A stretch of 64,000 nucleotides of DNA from Nematopogon swammerdamellus (Eukaryota; Arthropoda; Insecta; Lepidoptera; Adelidae), in contig OX336345.1 in assembly GCA_946902875.1 (NCBI GenBank), positions 16,585,395-16,649,394 of the forward strand, written 5' to 3'. The position numbers were made by a program, and so were the translations under genes. This document shows, one piece after another, positions 43,577 through 55,374 of this stretch. The first letter of the stretch is position 1, and each line of letters starts with the position of its first letter. Under the pieces are notes generated by a model. That model was given only the letters and a program-made list of their open reading frames with translations. It had not been told where the DNA came from and did not search any database.

Positions 43577-43675
43577 TTACGGTTCAAGAGATGCAGCCCT
43601 CGGACGGACGGACAGACGAACAGATAGACGGCAGAGGCTTAGTAATGGGCTTCCGTACGGAATACGTAAACCTAA
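43577..43675. repeat. SINE-like repeat, right half of the copy split by Harbinger
   Basis: ttacggttcaagagatgcag, a gacggacggacag run and gtaatgggcttccgtacgg continue the repeat interrupted at 40400. Confidence 0.7.
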
Positions 43676-43926
43676 AAAAGACAATAATTTATCTTCAAAA
43701 TCAAAAGTCATAAAACCAACGTTATTCAATTTTGCGTACACATTCCATACCTTACTATGGACACCCTGTGTTTGTTTGTTTTAGTTTGTTCTCAGATTTA
43801 CAAAATAATCCTGCAATCTCCTTCTTTGCCTGTTATTCAAATATCATTCAACTCTTAAGGTACATCCCCACTGTGGCGTTCGGCAAAGCTGTACGACAAA
43901 GCCGAACAAGTCGAGACATTTTTTAT

Positions 43927-44080
43927 GTGTATCCGGTATGGGTGGCTGAGTCAGAGGGGCCAAAGCACATCCAAAAGCACTCTGAGAAGATAGGTGTCGA
44001 CACTGTCGACATGCCACGCATGGCGGCATGGCAAAGCCACGCGGCTATGCCAAGCGGCATAGTGGGCTCCACATACTCGT
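43927..44080 (-). repeat. SINE fragment (tRNA-headed family)
   Basis: ccggtatgggtggctgagtc and gaggggccaaagcaca match 25389-25423; the rest is diverged. An overlapping short palindrome (gtgtcgacactgtcgac) lies at about 43997. Confidence 0.5.
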
Positions 44081-44785
44081 AGATGCTAGCAGCTTGAATG
44101 GCAGCTCTTCTTATTTCTTTTTCCAACTTAACAACAACTTTCCAACTTATTAACAACTTAACTTACACTAAGTTCCATTTCTAGGTCACGCTTGCTTATT
44201 CGCCAGTGCGCAACAAACAAGCTCGATAATAAAAATACACCAAAATATTTCCTCTGTTTGTGTCGCCCGCTTACTCTGTGTGCATGTCGGAAACAGATAA
44301 GTTCAGGCAAGTTTATTGAGAGTAATGTCCTTCGGAGGCTGGGTGCTGTGTGGGGTAAAGAATAACTTACATCTCGGCTAGTGCACAATGGTAACTTACT
44401 ACTACTTATACGTACTTACTCCAGTAGTATGGGACGAGAAGTAGGCGAGCGCCATCTAACGGCAATCAAGGTGTAATGCGGGGCGGAGTGATTTATATTG
44501 AACTTTCAATTTGAAATAGCCGGAGCGTTACGTGATGCGTCTATGTGAAACAAATGCCGTTTTGTTTTGCTTAGCTACACAATATTCGTTTATTATGACA
44601 ACTGAGAGGTTTCATGGCGCCATTGCGATTTCGCTAAAGCTCTTATTTCATCGACCTACATTTCAGGGAAAACAATTTACCTAATCTTGAAATTCGATAA
44701 CGTTAAGTCAATAAATCATTCGCCGTATCAACAGGCTAGATTAACTGAAGTTCGGTGGCTAGATAGGCTTCAATAGTCAGCAAAT

Positions 44786-45108
44786 CTTTTTTTTTTTATG
44801 GAAACGGACACGGTTGGCTACATCACCTACAACATCCGTGATGTCAGCCCATGACATCGGGTGAACTTGGTGCCACGTCAGTGCTTCCCTTCGGTCGTGC
44901 CGGCTACACTGAACTGGGCGGAAAACACAAACTATTTACATAGCCGTTTCGACCGACCTTTCATTCAGTGCGGTGGTACCAACCCGGGCGGGTTAAACCC
45001 TACCACCTAGTAATATAAGAAGGGAGTCATATCCCTTAGTCGTCTTTTACGACATACACGGGGAAAGAGGCAGTGGAGCTATTCTTTCAAAGTACTGGCC
45101 CCACTACT
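44786..45108 (-). repeat. SINE (shared-body family) with non-5S head
   Basis: Same structure as 36773-37098, more than 90% alike by eye; poly(T) at left, gtactggccccac at right. Confidence 0.8.
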
Positions 45109-46980
45109 GGTATGCTGTCTCGCTGAGCGAGAGGTGAAGTGGATTTGGGTATGTCACGACCATTTGATCGCTCGAATCAGCCACCCATACTGATTTTCAT
45201 AAACATTCTAGAAATGCACTTTGTAACACTAAATAATAAAAATCTCAGCTCAAAAATAACGGAGAAAATTTTAACGGCTTAAAATGTTATTCAGGATAAT
45301 GTCGGCACCTTTTTCGCTCGCGCTGTCTTATAATATTTCGCCCCGCCTAATCTTGCCAACATTTCGGATCACTGAGTTTCCTGAGGCTGCACTCCGGGCC
45401 CACTCTGTTTGCATACAATTTAATTCTACCCCTCAGAAACGGCCGCCCAAAGGGTTTCCCCCGAGTTTTTGCGCTGCGCGGTATCTAAATAGCGGCAAGG
45501 CCGCATAATAGGGGCATTGTTTACGAAATTTCAGTTGTTCCCAGTACACTGGAGCAGTCGAATGGAAATTAATTACACGTTTAATCCTTTGGTTCTATTG
45601 TCCTTGTTAAATGTCACGCGAGCCTTTTGTTTCAGCCACTCTCATGTAGCAACTGTTTAACGTTCGATTTTGGTACTGCCTTCTTACTTATAGTTTCAGA
45701 TGAAAACACTCAGCAAAGTGAAGTGAAGTGTGTATAGGTACAGTCAAAATAAACCACCTCGATACCAACATTCTTAGAAAGAATGAACTAATAATTGTAA
45801 GTGTATTGATTTGGTTATTATTTCAAAGGGAAAAGATAAATACTGATAACAAATACCAAACATTTGGGTTCTATTGAATCAACCCTCGCCACCGGAAACG
45901 CGGACGATCTATCACATGTCTACAACAGCAGGCTTTATCACTAAATTGAATGTAAACTAATCTACTTTAATCTCGAGATGCCATCCGAGCGACTATGACC
46001 CGAGCACAAGTGCCAATCTGTCATTTCGTCTACCCCTCACCCATAAACCCCACGACTGTGATCAGATCAAGTTATCAATGTGTCAACGCAAGTCCGCTGG
46101 CGAATCTGTATCGCGTAAGATGTCACTCTCGGCTAAATCGAAAGTTGATTGGTCGACGGAGGCGCGTTACTTCGAACAGACGCGACTGATTGGCTGGGAT
46201 TGGGCGGGTAGATTGGATCAAATTATTTTGTGCTGAAAGTTGAAGTGTCTGTTTATCTGTGATATAGACATAACATCAGCATTAGACATAATAAAGCAAC
46301 GGAAATATGACCGATATATTTTTATTTTGTTATTTTCATATTTTGTGATTTTTAGAGGTCGTTTAGATTTATTCTGGTTTCAGTAACATTTAACTTCATG
46401 AAGACAATCACGTTTTCTTTATTTCAGATCACTCACTCAACATTTTAAACGGTTCTCTTCTCCGTTTCTGAATAGTCTAGTTAAAATGATATAAAGTGAA
46501 CAAAGGCTCGAGAAACAAAACGCCGCGACGCTCTCAGTACAGTGGAAAGTGCGACGTATGAGCCTGGGGCGAGGCGCGGCTGGGATGAGAGCAGGAAGTG
46601 AGGTATACACCGGTACGCTAGTCGCCTTTGTTCTCGCTGAAAATTGTCTCCACTCTCGTTTGACGATGTCTGAATCGTATGTAGCTAAGTCACAAGGGTT
46701 GTCCTTCTTTCTTGCCAAGCCGATTTGCACCGAGAACACAGTGTTCTCGGTGTAAATCGGGAAAGGGAAACACTCGCTATCGAGCCGAAAGCGTCGACCT
46801 CGCAACGTCGAAAGTTACGGCAACAACAAAACAAATTATGAAAATTTTGAGCTCAGCTAAAATCAAATTCAACGATGACCTATTCTTGTAAGGTCTTTGC
46901 TTAACTTTGATTATCAACTTGAAAAGTAACTTAGTATAAAATTTTATACAGCGGAAATTCTTTGTCTACAAAGTAAAACC
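45109..46980. other. Intergenic region downstream of the hexamerin gene
   Basis: No gene recognised. Holds a near-perfect palindrome at 46720-46760. Open frames at 45284, 45995 and 46437-46805 lack recognisable domains; the last is open on both strands only because of the palindrome. Confidence 0.4.
46720..46760. repeat. 41-bp near-perfect palindrome
   Basis: Arms 46720-46739 and 46741-46760 match at 19 of 20 positions with a single-base centre (core ccgagaacacagtgttctcgg). Confidence 0.85.
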
Positions 46981-47001
46981 ATGAATAATTTATATTAAAG
47001 T

Positions 47002-47007
47002 TTTATT
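47002..47007 (-). terminator. Poly(A) signal of the hexamerin gene
   Basis: AATAAA on the minus strand, about 100 bases past the stop codon. Confidence 0.75.
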
Positions 47008-47105
47008 ACGTTACATATATTTTTTTTACATTTTGGTCATGCTGCAGAACTAAACTAAGGGATCGCTGAATTAGGTGGGCACGGGGTGGAAAGGGTGGGA
47101 AGTGT

Positions 47106-48147
47106 TCATACGCGGATCTCATCGGAGTCGAAGTGTTTCTTGTCGTCGGCATACGTGTAACGGATGTCGTGCTCCATGAAGCGGTCGTCGTGTCTCAGCA
47201 GCAGGTCGTTAGTGTCGAAACGACTCTTCGCCTCGTTTGTCTTGTAGATCTCCTGGTGGAAGATGAACACATCGAGGAAGCGCATATTGTTTGTGTAGAA
47301 CTTGGTGACGTCTATTACTCTGTCGAAGGGGAAGCCGAGCGGCAGCGTGTCGAAGCACACGCTCGAGCGGCACACGCGCTTCTCGTGCATCGTGTCCATG
47401 TCTACGAAGTTCAGCAGCTTGCCGCTGTGCACCGGCGTCACCACTACGAACAGCTGCATCTCGAAACCGCCCTTGCGACCGTGCGGCAGCAACAACCTCT
47501 TGGGGAATCCAAGGCGATACTTGTACCAGTAATTGTCGTGCAGCTTCGTCGTGTCAAAGTCAGTGTCGATACCCATCACGTCTCTCGTGAGCTTCCTGTC
47601 CCAAATCTTACGCGTCCACATGCGGTCTGTGATGATGTTGTGCATGTCGAGCGAGTCGCGCACGATCGTGTTCTTGCCGGTTTCGAGCTTGTACAGGAAG
47701 GTATCGATCTCGACCATGTCTAAGCGCTTGTCGTTGATCTTGAGCAGCTTGCCGAGGCAGTCGTATTTCGGTCCGAGGAAGAACCTGACGACGGCATCAG
47801 TCGTCTTGTCGGAGACGACGTCGACTGTGATCTTGAAGTCTTTGTTATTGAGGCGTCGCTGGCGGGCGAGGAACACGAAGTCTGAGTGCGCCTTCTTCTT
47901 CTCGGCCTCGTCGATGAACACGGCGTTCGTGATATCGACGTCATAATCGTCGAAGAAGGTCACGAGCTTGTCGGTCTTGATGTTCTCGACCTTAACACCG
48001 GGGAAGTCGAGCTCGTCGCGGGTGTAAGCAGGCAGTAGTTTCTTGAACACGATGAAGTTGTCGATGACGCGCTTCTGCAGTTTCCAGAATACAGGATCGC
48101 GCAAGCATGTCTCGTACTGATCGAGCACGTTAGGGATGTACATATGC
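47106..48147 (-). CDS. Hexamerin exon 5 (C-terminal)
   Basis: 1042 nt with stop; acceptor tattccag. Encodes HMYIPNVLDQYETCLRDPVF to the basic-acidic end ending EIRV. Confidence 0.95.
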
Positions 48148-51100
48148 CTGGAATAATTTAAGAATATTAAAATTACCTTACCTCACCTTACCTTTGCAAA
48201 GTTCTTAATCTTTATTAACCTTATATTATCAAGTTACTTGGCTCCTCGAACATTAAGTACTCACTTATCAACGTTATACAGGTTAGTACCCAAAAGAGTT
48301 CTCATGAAAACCATCAGGTAGCGGTAGAACTTAACGTCGGTCTTGTCGAGGTTTCCGTGCACCAAGCGTCCCAGAATTTCGATATCCTCATTCTTTCTTA
48401 GATCGATCCTGGTTCCATCGCGCTGTACAAATAATATTTCAGAATTACATAAATTACCTTTAAGAATGTCTAGCGGTGTTAACGGTTGACATTAATTAAA
48501 TCAGCTAACTCACCAAGATGACAAAGCCCGTCATGATTGCATCGCGTATACGTCTCTCATAGTCATCGACCAGGCGCAGGATGTGCGTGTTGTCCTCGTT
48601 TATGATCGTCTTGTCGTTCAGTCTTACGGGCATATCGAAACCAGTGTGCAGGCGTATCTTCGGCCAGTAACCAGTTTTCAGGGGCAGGTCCCAATTAAGC
48701 ATCTTGATGTCGCACATCTCGTGCGACAGTCTCTCGAGGCGGTGACGCGCCAGCAGCTGCTGGTGCACGAAGTAGTAAAGTTCTCCGCGACGATCCTTGT
48801 TGATGCCATAGATGTCGTCTCCCATCCACATCGGGTATTCCATGTGAAAGTAGTAGTAATAAGTGTTAAGATCTATGTCTTCCGTGAAGTACGTGAGCTT
48901 GTCCTCCTTGGTGAGAATGGTGCGGAAGTCCTTATGCATGTCGATGATGACGAGGTTCTTATCGGTCACCTTGATGTTGTAGTAGTCTAAGAGAGTCTTG
49001 TCGAGCGCGCCCTTCTTCATCTTGATGAGGTACGCTTTCTGGATGACGTTCGAGTCGACGAAGTAGTAAGGATAGATCTCGTAGGGAGCGGGGAGGGTGA
49101 TGCCGCGGCAATCGTCGCGGTGCATGACAGAGACGGTGAAGGCGTAGACGAACATGCCGGCGTTGAGGCGCTCGCGCATCCAGCACGCGGTCTTGATGAA
49201 GGTATCAAAATCCTTGGCGAAGTAGAGCAAGTGGAATACCTTAATGGCTTCCTTCATTTGCAGTACGTTGTTGATGGTGAACACCTCCCCACGTGGTAAC
49301 ATGCCCAGCCTCCAAGTCTTAATGAAATCCTTGACCACGTCCACCTTCTGTAACGTAAATGAAAAATAAGTTGCTGAACTATACGTTCCGGTCGTGGTGA
49401 TATACTCATATGTATCTCTGTAGTTGAATCAAAATTGCAGATACATTACAATTTGAAGCGGCCCTGCGTTGTCTAACTGGAACTATTCTTGTCAGCACTC
49501 AGCAGGCATCAACCGAAGCAACCCTTCTGACCTAGTCTTAGGCGACAACCCGAGTCCTCCGATTGATCTAACTGAAGTGAACCTACGCTATTGCACTATC
49601 AGAGACAGCCTCTAGCCTCATCTAAGTATCTGGCATTCGCAACCCCCGCACAAGACCGAATGTCCATGGGCGTCGTTATTCATCTAATCGGTGGATCGGG
49701 GTCACATGTCGCGCTTTCAGTAAAAAAAAAAATAGAACATTTGTAGAAATTGGGTAAGACATAGTCATACAAAGTTGTAATTAGTCAAATAGGTTTAAAA
49801 AAGTTTGATATGAAGATAACGCTGAAATGAATCAGTAGATAACGCATTATATCGTCGGTATACTGGTAAAACCCATTAAATGTAGACAGGAGAGTTTTGA
49901 GATAAATGGATTTGAAAGTTCAATGGCTCAAAAGTATTGGTAAAGGTGTAAATGTATAAGAAATGTGTCCATAGTTTTGTAGTATATCTAGTTAAGGTTT
50001 AATCAAAGATACAAATCCTCCTTTGAAGTTCAGTATTTTTGTAAAATTTCATAAACCATAAAATGGGACTGTGCTTAATGAGTTTTACTTGTACACATAT
50101 TTTTAAAATACTGCAATATTCATGGTAAGTGAGCTTATAGGGTTTTGCTTGTATGGTATTTGGACCACGAGAGGACCTTCACTTAAATAATGTCAGTAGA
50201 TTTAAAATACTTTAAAGGCTTCTCACAGAACCAAATTTATAAAATATTTCATTAAATGGTTTTAATTGGTTTTACTTGCGTATTCTAAGGAAAACTTGAG
50301 ATATTACCTGGTATTTACACAACCTAACTTCAAAACTAAACGTCGTATCAATAAACGGGTTTTACCAGAAAAAAGAGCATGAAAAAATAAGTAGAACTGC
50401 ATTATTAACTCATTTTACCTAAAAATGGCATTTAATGGGTTTTACCAGTATACCAACGATATACAATTTAGCTGACGTAGTGCAATGAAGGAAAACACAC
50501 CTTTAGTAGGCATTGTGGAATTATTGCGGTAGAGGCCGATCGGTATGGAGTCGATAGTACTCGCAAGATGCTCTCAGAATTTAGTCCGTTACTATCATGC
50601 ACATGGTTAAAGCAGGACATCGGGGCCGAATAGATGAGAGTTTCTCGTGCGAAACATATGAGAATGTGCGGCGCCGTTTCTTGCCCTCTTTGTGTTCGTA
50701 CTGACTGTAAGTGAATGTATTTTCTCTCCCAGTCGGTCTGGTCAGCCCGGGGGGTGTGAGGCCGTACCTTCTAGTTCCTACAAGGCCAATGTCCAACGCT
50801 TAGTTGGAGTCGATTTATCAATTAAATTAAATTAAGACTAAATCTAAAGTAAATTATATCGATGCTACTAAAAGGCTTAATAATAATAATTCCCATTCGG
50901 TAGCACCGTAATATTGATTTATGTGGTCAGGTTCTTGGTGTAAAAGCAAAAGGATAAGGCCAAAATGGACCTTTTTATTTTAAACTTTTTCGCCTTTGTT
51001 CCGTCGCGTCGATAGACGTCGGTGTACATACCTGACCTTGTTCTACGGATGGATTGAATGCAAGAGATTGATGATGATGATGATGATTTGGAATAGATTT

Positions 51101-53552
51101 TTTAAGTACTGGCACAAGTGGCTGTGCCCAATAGTCCGTGTCATGATGACCGCCGTACACAGCCAATAGCACTTCCCGCAAAACTACGCGCAGTAAGGTG
51201 CCACGCCAGTTACCAAACGGGCATAATTGGATGAATGGTTGAATGAATTACCAGGTATTTGTCGACGTGGTCCTCTATCTTGTAGTCCCTGGCGACTTCG
51301 CGGATGTCGTTGTAGGCGGTCAGCTGGAGCACGTGGTTCAGCAACTTCATGGTCACTCGCTCTTTAAGCTTCACGTCTTTGTCCACTGCGGGCGAGAAAG
51401 TACACCGTTATATCCATCACTGATGGAAACATCGTGAGAAACTCTCGTGTAAAGTGTCACAACTACACTTCCGTACCTACTCTTGGTGTATAACAAGTAG
51501 GTACTGAAGTGTTGCTGTGTGCATTATGCAATAAATTCACACCACAGAATATTATGATCAGAAAGGCATTCACACTACCTACCAGACCAGACAACAAGAA
51601 AAAAATCGTAATCTACTACTTGTTGCCCAGGTAACAAGTCGCTGATACTAGTGTGACTCGCCCGTCTGGCGTTCGATGCACAATGCATTTGCGTACAAGT
51701 CTTTGTATGAAAATGTTCCCAATGCGGGGGCATTGGGAAAAGATATTTAAATATTTAATAGGTCATTGAGGGGTCAATGACCTATTAAATATTTAAATAT
51801 CTTTGATAATAATACATACATATACATTGTAATTATAACGCACACATTATTGAATTAAACTGAAAATGATTTATCAACAGTTTCAGACTCCAAAAAAAAC
51901 CGTTTAGGCCTTTACAGCCGAAAATACTCCATCTGGAACGATTAAAGTCCGTTTCCTAAACTACTGAATATAGAAAACTCTACAAAGAGAGTCTACCGAG
52001 ATTCTACAAAGAGAAATATATACTCCGGAATTGAATTTTGATTTCGAGTTACGAGAGGATATTTTATTACTACTCATATGCAGAAATCTTTCTCGTTTCA
52101 CTCTTTATATCTGTCGCAGTATTATTATAAGATTAGTAAAATTATAATTTTACTAGTAAAATCATACTCCTTCGTATTATTGTGAGTCAAAGCAAAAATT
52201 CACAATGTTACTGGTTAAAGTAAGCATTATTATAATTTTACTAGACTACCTTAGAAAGATTGTAAAAAACGATATTTTCTCACAATTTTACTGATTGATT
52301 GGGCAGATTTTTAGTAAAATTATAATTTTACTAAACATAGCTAGTAAAATTGTATGAAGACGTATAGCGTGCGCTGATTGGTTTAAATATTGTGCATATT
52401 AACGAGCGTCTCGGGGCAATATGCATCATTGGCGTTCACTGACTTTAACCAGTAAGATTGTGAATTTTTGCTTTGACTCACAATAATACGAAGCATTATG
52501 ATTTTACTAGTAAAATTATAAATTTACTAATCTTATGATAATACTGCGACATATCCACCACACCACTGACTGTTTCTCAGTGCATTCTGCACGCATGTGG
52601 AACGAACTTTCTCTGAGATTACGTCAGTGTGCATCGATCCACACATTCAGCATACTGGTGAAAGACTATCTCCTGATATCCTAAACCTCTTCTCTTCTCC
52701 CTCCTCTGCGTCTCTAGTTTCTGAGTTGGCTGCATTTTATATCATTTTACGTTTGTATAATTATATTTTTTTATGTACCTATTCGTATGTTGCACCTACC
52801 CTGGTAGAAAATGCGTATGTATTAAATTTGTTTCTATTTGTCTTATCACGAAAATCTTAGCTAAGTACTTCCACTCTGAGTACCTAAAACCTGCTTAGAT
52901 GTGTATATTCGCGAAGCAGACAATGTATTTCTATAAATATCTTTCAATTCTTAGTGTAATTACAATTTAAAATCAAGTAAATACATCAGGTCTAAGCATC
53001 CTACAGCTCCGTAACTTATTACCCCACAGCTAAAACTTCATCAAAGTTTCTTCCAAAGTTCCAAGCAAAGAGAATCTAAAAGTTTCAACTCTAGTTGGCA
53101 TGAAGAAAGGAAGAAACATAGTTAACTTATTAATTAAAATATAATAATAAAGCTAGAGCTGTGAAGGTAGTAATAAATAATGTATTTAATAATTTTATAC
53201 TAAAAGCTCTATACTTAACGGTTTAACATATGAGCGAGCTGAGCCAAGCAGTACACGAGGGAAGCTAAAGATACCGTCAAACATGTTAGGTGAAAAACAC
53301 TGGTATAATAGATACTTTTTTTATAGAAAGCGCGACATGTGGCGCCGAGCCACCCATAAGGTGCCTAAAAACGCACATGGACATTCGATCGTATGGGGGG
53401 GCTGCAAGCGTTCCAGAGTTTATATAGGTACTTAAAAATGTATACTCACTGAGGGTAACTTTGCCGATGATGAAGTCATCAAACTTGTCGTCAGTCACCG
53501 TCATGGCGGCGCCGACGGCCGCCAGGGCGAACACAACCAATAATACCTTCAT
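47106..53552 (-). CDS. Hexamerin storage protein, SP1/BJHSP-like (five exons)
   Basis: Exons 53552-53450, 51385-51252, 49347-48514, 48422-48265 and 48147-47106 join into 756 residues, the usual hexamerin length. Residues 1-16 are a signal peptide (MKVLLVVFALAAVGAA). Haemocyanin-type N domain: MLPRGEVFTINN, YFAKDFDTF, ACWMRERLNAGMF. M domain: LPAPYEIYPYYFVD, DIDLNTYYYYFHMEYPMWM, GYWPKIRL. C domain: CLRDPVFW, FPGVKVE, FLGPKYDC, ETGKNTIVRDS, LPLGFPFDR. Copper-binding histidines of haemocyanins are not conserved, as expected. These proteins are made by larval fat body, secreted to haemolymph and reused at metamorphosis. The wording fits the methionine-rich SP1/basic JH-suppressible group rather than arylphorin, though Met is moderate and Tyr/Phe high. 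Splice sites are all GT-AG with phases 1, 0, 0, 2. Confidence 0.95.
48265..48422 (-). CDS. Hexamerin exon 4
   Basis: 158 nt; acceptor ttgtacag, donor GTGAGT. Encodes RDGTRIDLRKNEDIEILGRL and on to NLYNVDK. Too short for a long open frame; found by splice logic. Confidence 0.92.
48514..49347 (-). CDS. Hexamerin exon 3
   Basis: 834 nt, 278 codons; acceptor cgttacag, donor GTGAGT. Encodes most of the N and M domains. Confidence 0.95.
49430..49735. repeat. Retroelement tail fragment in intron 2
   Basis: GC-richer sequence ending tgtcgcgctttcagtaaaaaaaaaa. A similar end (gtgtcgcgctttcaataaaaaa) is at 18643-18664. Family not identified. Confidence 0.4.
49848..50463. mobile_element. MITE in hexamerin intron 2
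   Basis: Inverted ends of about 34 bp with one mismatch: tatatcgtcggtatactggt, then aaaacccattaaatg, and the complement ending at 50463. The interior carries repeated gggttttac-type words in both orientations. TA/TATA target by its edges. No ORF. Confidence 0.75.
51252..51385 (-). CDS. Hexamerin exon 2
   Basis: 134 nt; acceptor gcccgcag, donor GTAATT. Encodes MDKDVKLKERVTMKLLNHVL, then a segment ending DHVDKYL. Confidence 0.9.
51739..51804. repeat. Perfect 31-bp palindrome in hexamerin intron 1
   Basis: Arms 51739-51769 and 51774-51804 are fully complementary with a gggg loop. Outer part AT-rich (gatatttaaatatttaat), inner part aggtcattga. Confidence 0.93.
52112..52551. mobile_element. Long-TIR MITE in hexamerin intron 1
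   Basis: Inverted arms of about 105 bp, over 90% matched (tgtcgcagtattat, attgtgagtcaaagcaaaaa, ttactggttaaagt). Flanked by TATC on both sides (52108-52111, 52552-52555). The motif agtaaaattataattttact is itself palindromic and recurs. No ORF; superfamily undetermined. Confidence 0.85.
53450..53552 (-). CDS. Hexamerin exon 1 (signal peptide)
   Basis: 103 nt coding, 34 codons plus one base. Donor GTGAGT at 53449. Encodes the signal peptide and the mature N-terminus. Confidence 0.92.
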
Positions 53553-53608
53553 GTTGTTTTCCCGCGCCCGCTGCTGTTGGAGTGTGCCGTCTGCTGTCTC
53601 TGGCTCAT

Positions 53609-53616
53609 CTTTTATA
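53609..53616 (-). promoter_or_regulatory. TATA box of the hexamerin gene
   Basis: TATAAAAG on the minus strand, 57 bases before the start codon. This predicts transcription from about 53585 and a 5' UTR of about 30 bases. Confidence 0.75.
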
Positions 53617-53639
53617 CTATAATATAATCATCCCCTTGT

Positions 53640-54715
53640 GGTGACTTTCACCTGCTTACACTCTTATCGATGTCATTGGTGAAGTTCAACATTATCTGGT
53701 CGTCTCGGATTGTATTGTCGTTCGCTTTTCTCGCGATAACTTGGGATCGCACCGTTCCAATCGACCACCCAGGTCGATTGAAACCGTTGTGAGATATGCC
53801 CATTATTTTATTGAACAAATTGTGAGAGATATCTCTTCAAGCAAAATTTTCTTGATGAGGATTGTGTTATTTTTTTAATATTAGACTGCAATGTATCATA
53901 CGGTTGTGAAATATTTTTGACGGTAGAACTATCGAATAAAATATAAACTGTCAGAAATTAACAAGCAACACATAATTGTATCTACTCCAACTGATGTCCC
54001 GAGTTTATATATAGTTTCAAATAGCCCAAAATATATCTTAATTATTGTACTTATATTATTAACATAGTTATGATCCAAGTCTTAGACATCCCATCCGCCT
54101 AACACAACATTATTACTTAGTTTGAATTTCCTTAGAACACTGAGATTGGTTTCGTAACAAGTGAAATAACTAACACTGCTCGTTGCTCAAAGCGCAGAAG
54201 GAGGTCTGAAACTATTTTGTTAGACAATTCGAATACACAGACTCATTACCGCCTAATACCTTCATGCTCCAAGGAGTTCCTCTCAATGGACGTTCTTGTC
54301 GAGGACAAAATGTTCCTTAATTCCGACTCAAAGGGCCGCGGTCGCAACGCGAGGGACTAGGGCTAAATATTTGCTTACCTGAGAAACATTTCGAACCTTC
54401 CTTAGGCCCCGTTTTGTGAGAATGCCTTTGGGATTATTTATCTTTAAGGAGCGGACTCTGACCCTTACTGGCAACTTTTACCTTGTTATTTATACCTGCT
54501 CTAGCTGAGAAACATATTATGTAAATGTATAATTAATTTCGCACAATGCTCATCTCTAACGTCTGGCATCTTAAAATATAGTCTTTAGAATATTTTTGGT
54601 TGGTGCGTTTATGTTGCAGATTCAGATTGAGGTATTTATTTCGCCATAAAGAACACATAAGGATAACAATATTTCATTGATACATATGCACATACAGTAT
54701 GGGTCGTCATCTTTT
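53640..54715. other. Upstream region of the hexamerin gene
   Basis: No other gene recognised. Regulatory sites for fat-body or hormone control cannot be called reliably by eye. Confidence 0.4.
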
Positions 54716-54719
54716 TATT

Positions 54720-55015
54720 TAGGTTTCTGTACCCCGTAAGAAAGACTATCAATAAGCCTACTGTCAGTCTGCCTGTCCGTCTGTCTGGCTGTCCGTCTGT
54801 CCGTGCGATGCCTGTAGGTATCTTTGGAACCATAATAGCTATTGATAATGATGGTTGAAATTTTCACAGAATATGTGTTGGCGGAAATAACAAGAAATAA
54901 AAAAATTTAAAAGTAAAAATTAAAGGGGGTCGCCATACAAGAAACGTGTTTTTTCAACTTTTTTATGGTTCGGAAACCTCCGTGCGCGAGTCCGACTCGC
55001 ACTTGGCCGGTTTTT
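54720..55015. repeat. SINE-like repeat (acttggccg family), most complete copy
   Basis: Runs from taggtttctgtaccccgtaa through a GTCT/GTCC-rich segment, tgaaattttcacagaatatg, ggggtcgccatacaagaaac, to gcgcgagtccgactcgcact and tggccggttttt. Fragments of the family are at 16933, 31995, 40010, 43577 and 61563. Confidence 0.75.
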
Positions 55016-55139
55016 CTTTTGTCCCGTTCAGCAAGGCAATCAATCTAAGAACAGGTAACGGGATTAGCTTTTTTCTGAATAGAATTCCAAAGTTAATTTC
55101 AGCTGCGTAATGATAACGGAAAATATGGTTACCTGCGGT

Positions 55140-55235
55140 TGCGTACCGCAGTAGACCGGGAGAACTGGAGGAAAATTTGGGAGGTATATGTCCAGCAGTA
55201 GACACATAAACGCTGACTGACTGTGATGGATGACA
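55140..55235 (+). pseudogene. RTE-type LINE 3' fragment
   Basis: The plus strand reads RENWRKIWEVYVQQ-type residues (gagaactggaggaaaatttggg), then tgtccagcagtagacacata, matching the complement of the 3' ends at 17107 and 30515. Confidence 0.5.
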
Positions 55236-55374
55236 CCACGAACACAGACATCGTCCTAGCTAGATTATCATATATTTGGTGTACTTGGTATAAATTTGTT
55301 ACCTAGCCTTAGAGTCTACTCGCTGCGTGCAACGTATGTGATGTGATGATGTATTCAACATAGCACGGCATTTA

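Noticed and set aside
47133..47723. 196-residue antisense frame
   Set aside because: Shadow of hexamerin exon 5; GC-rich third positions of that exon keep it open.
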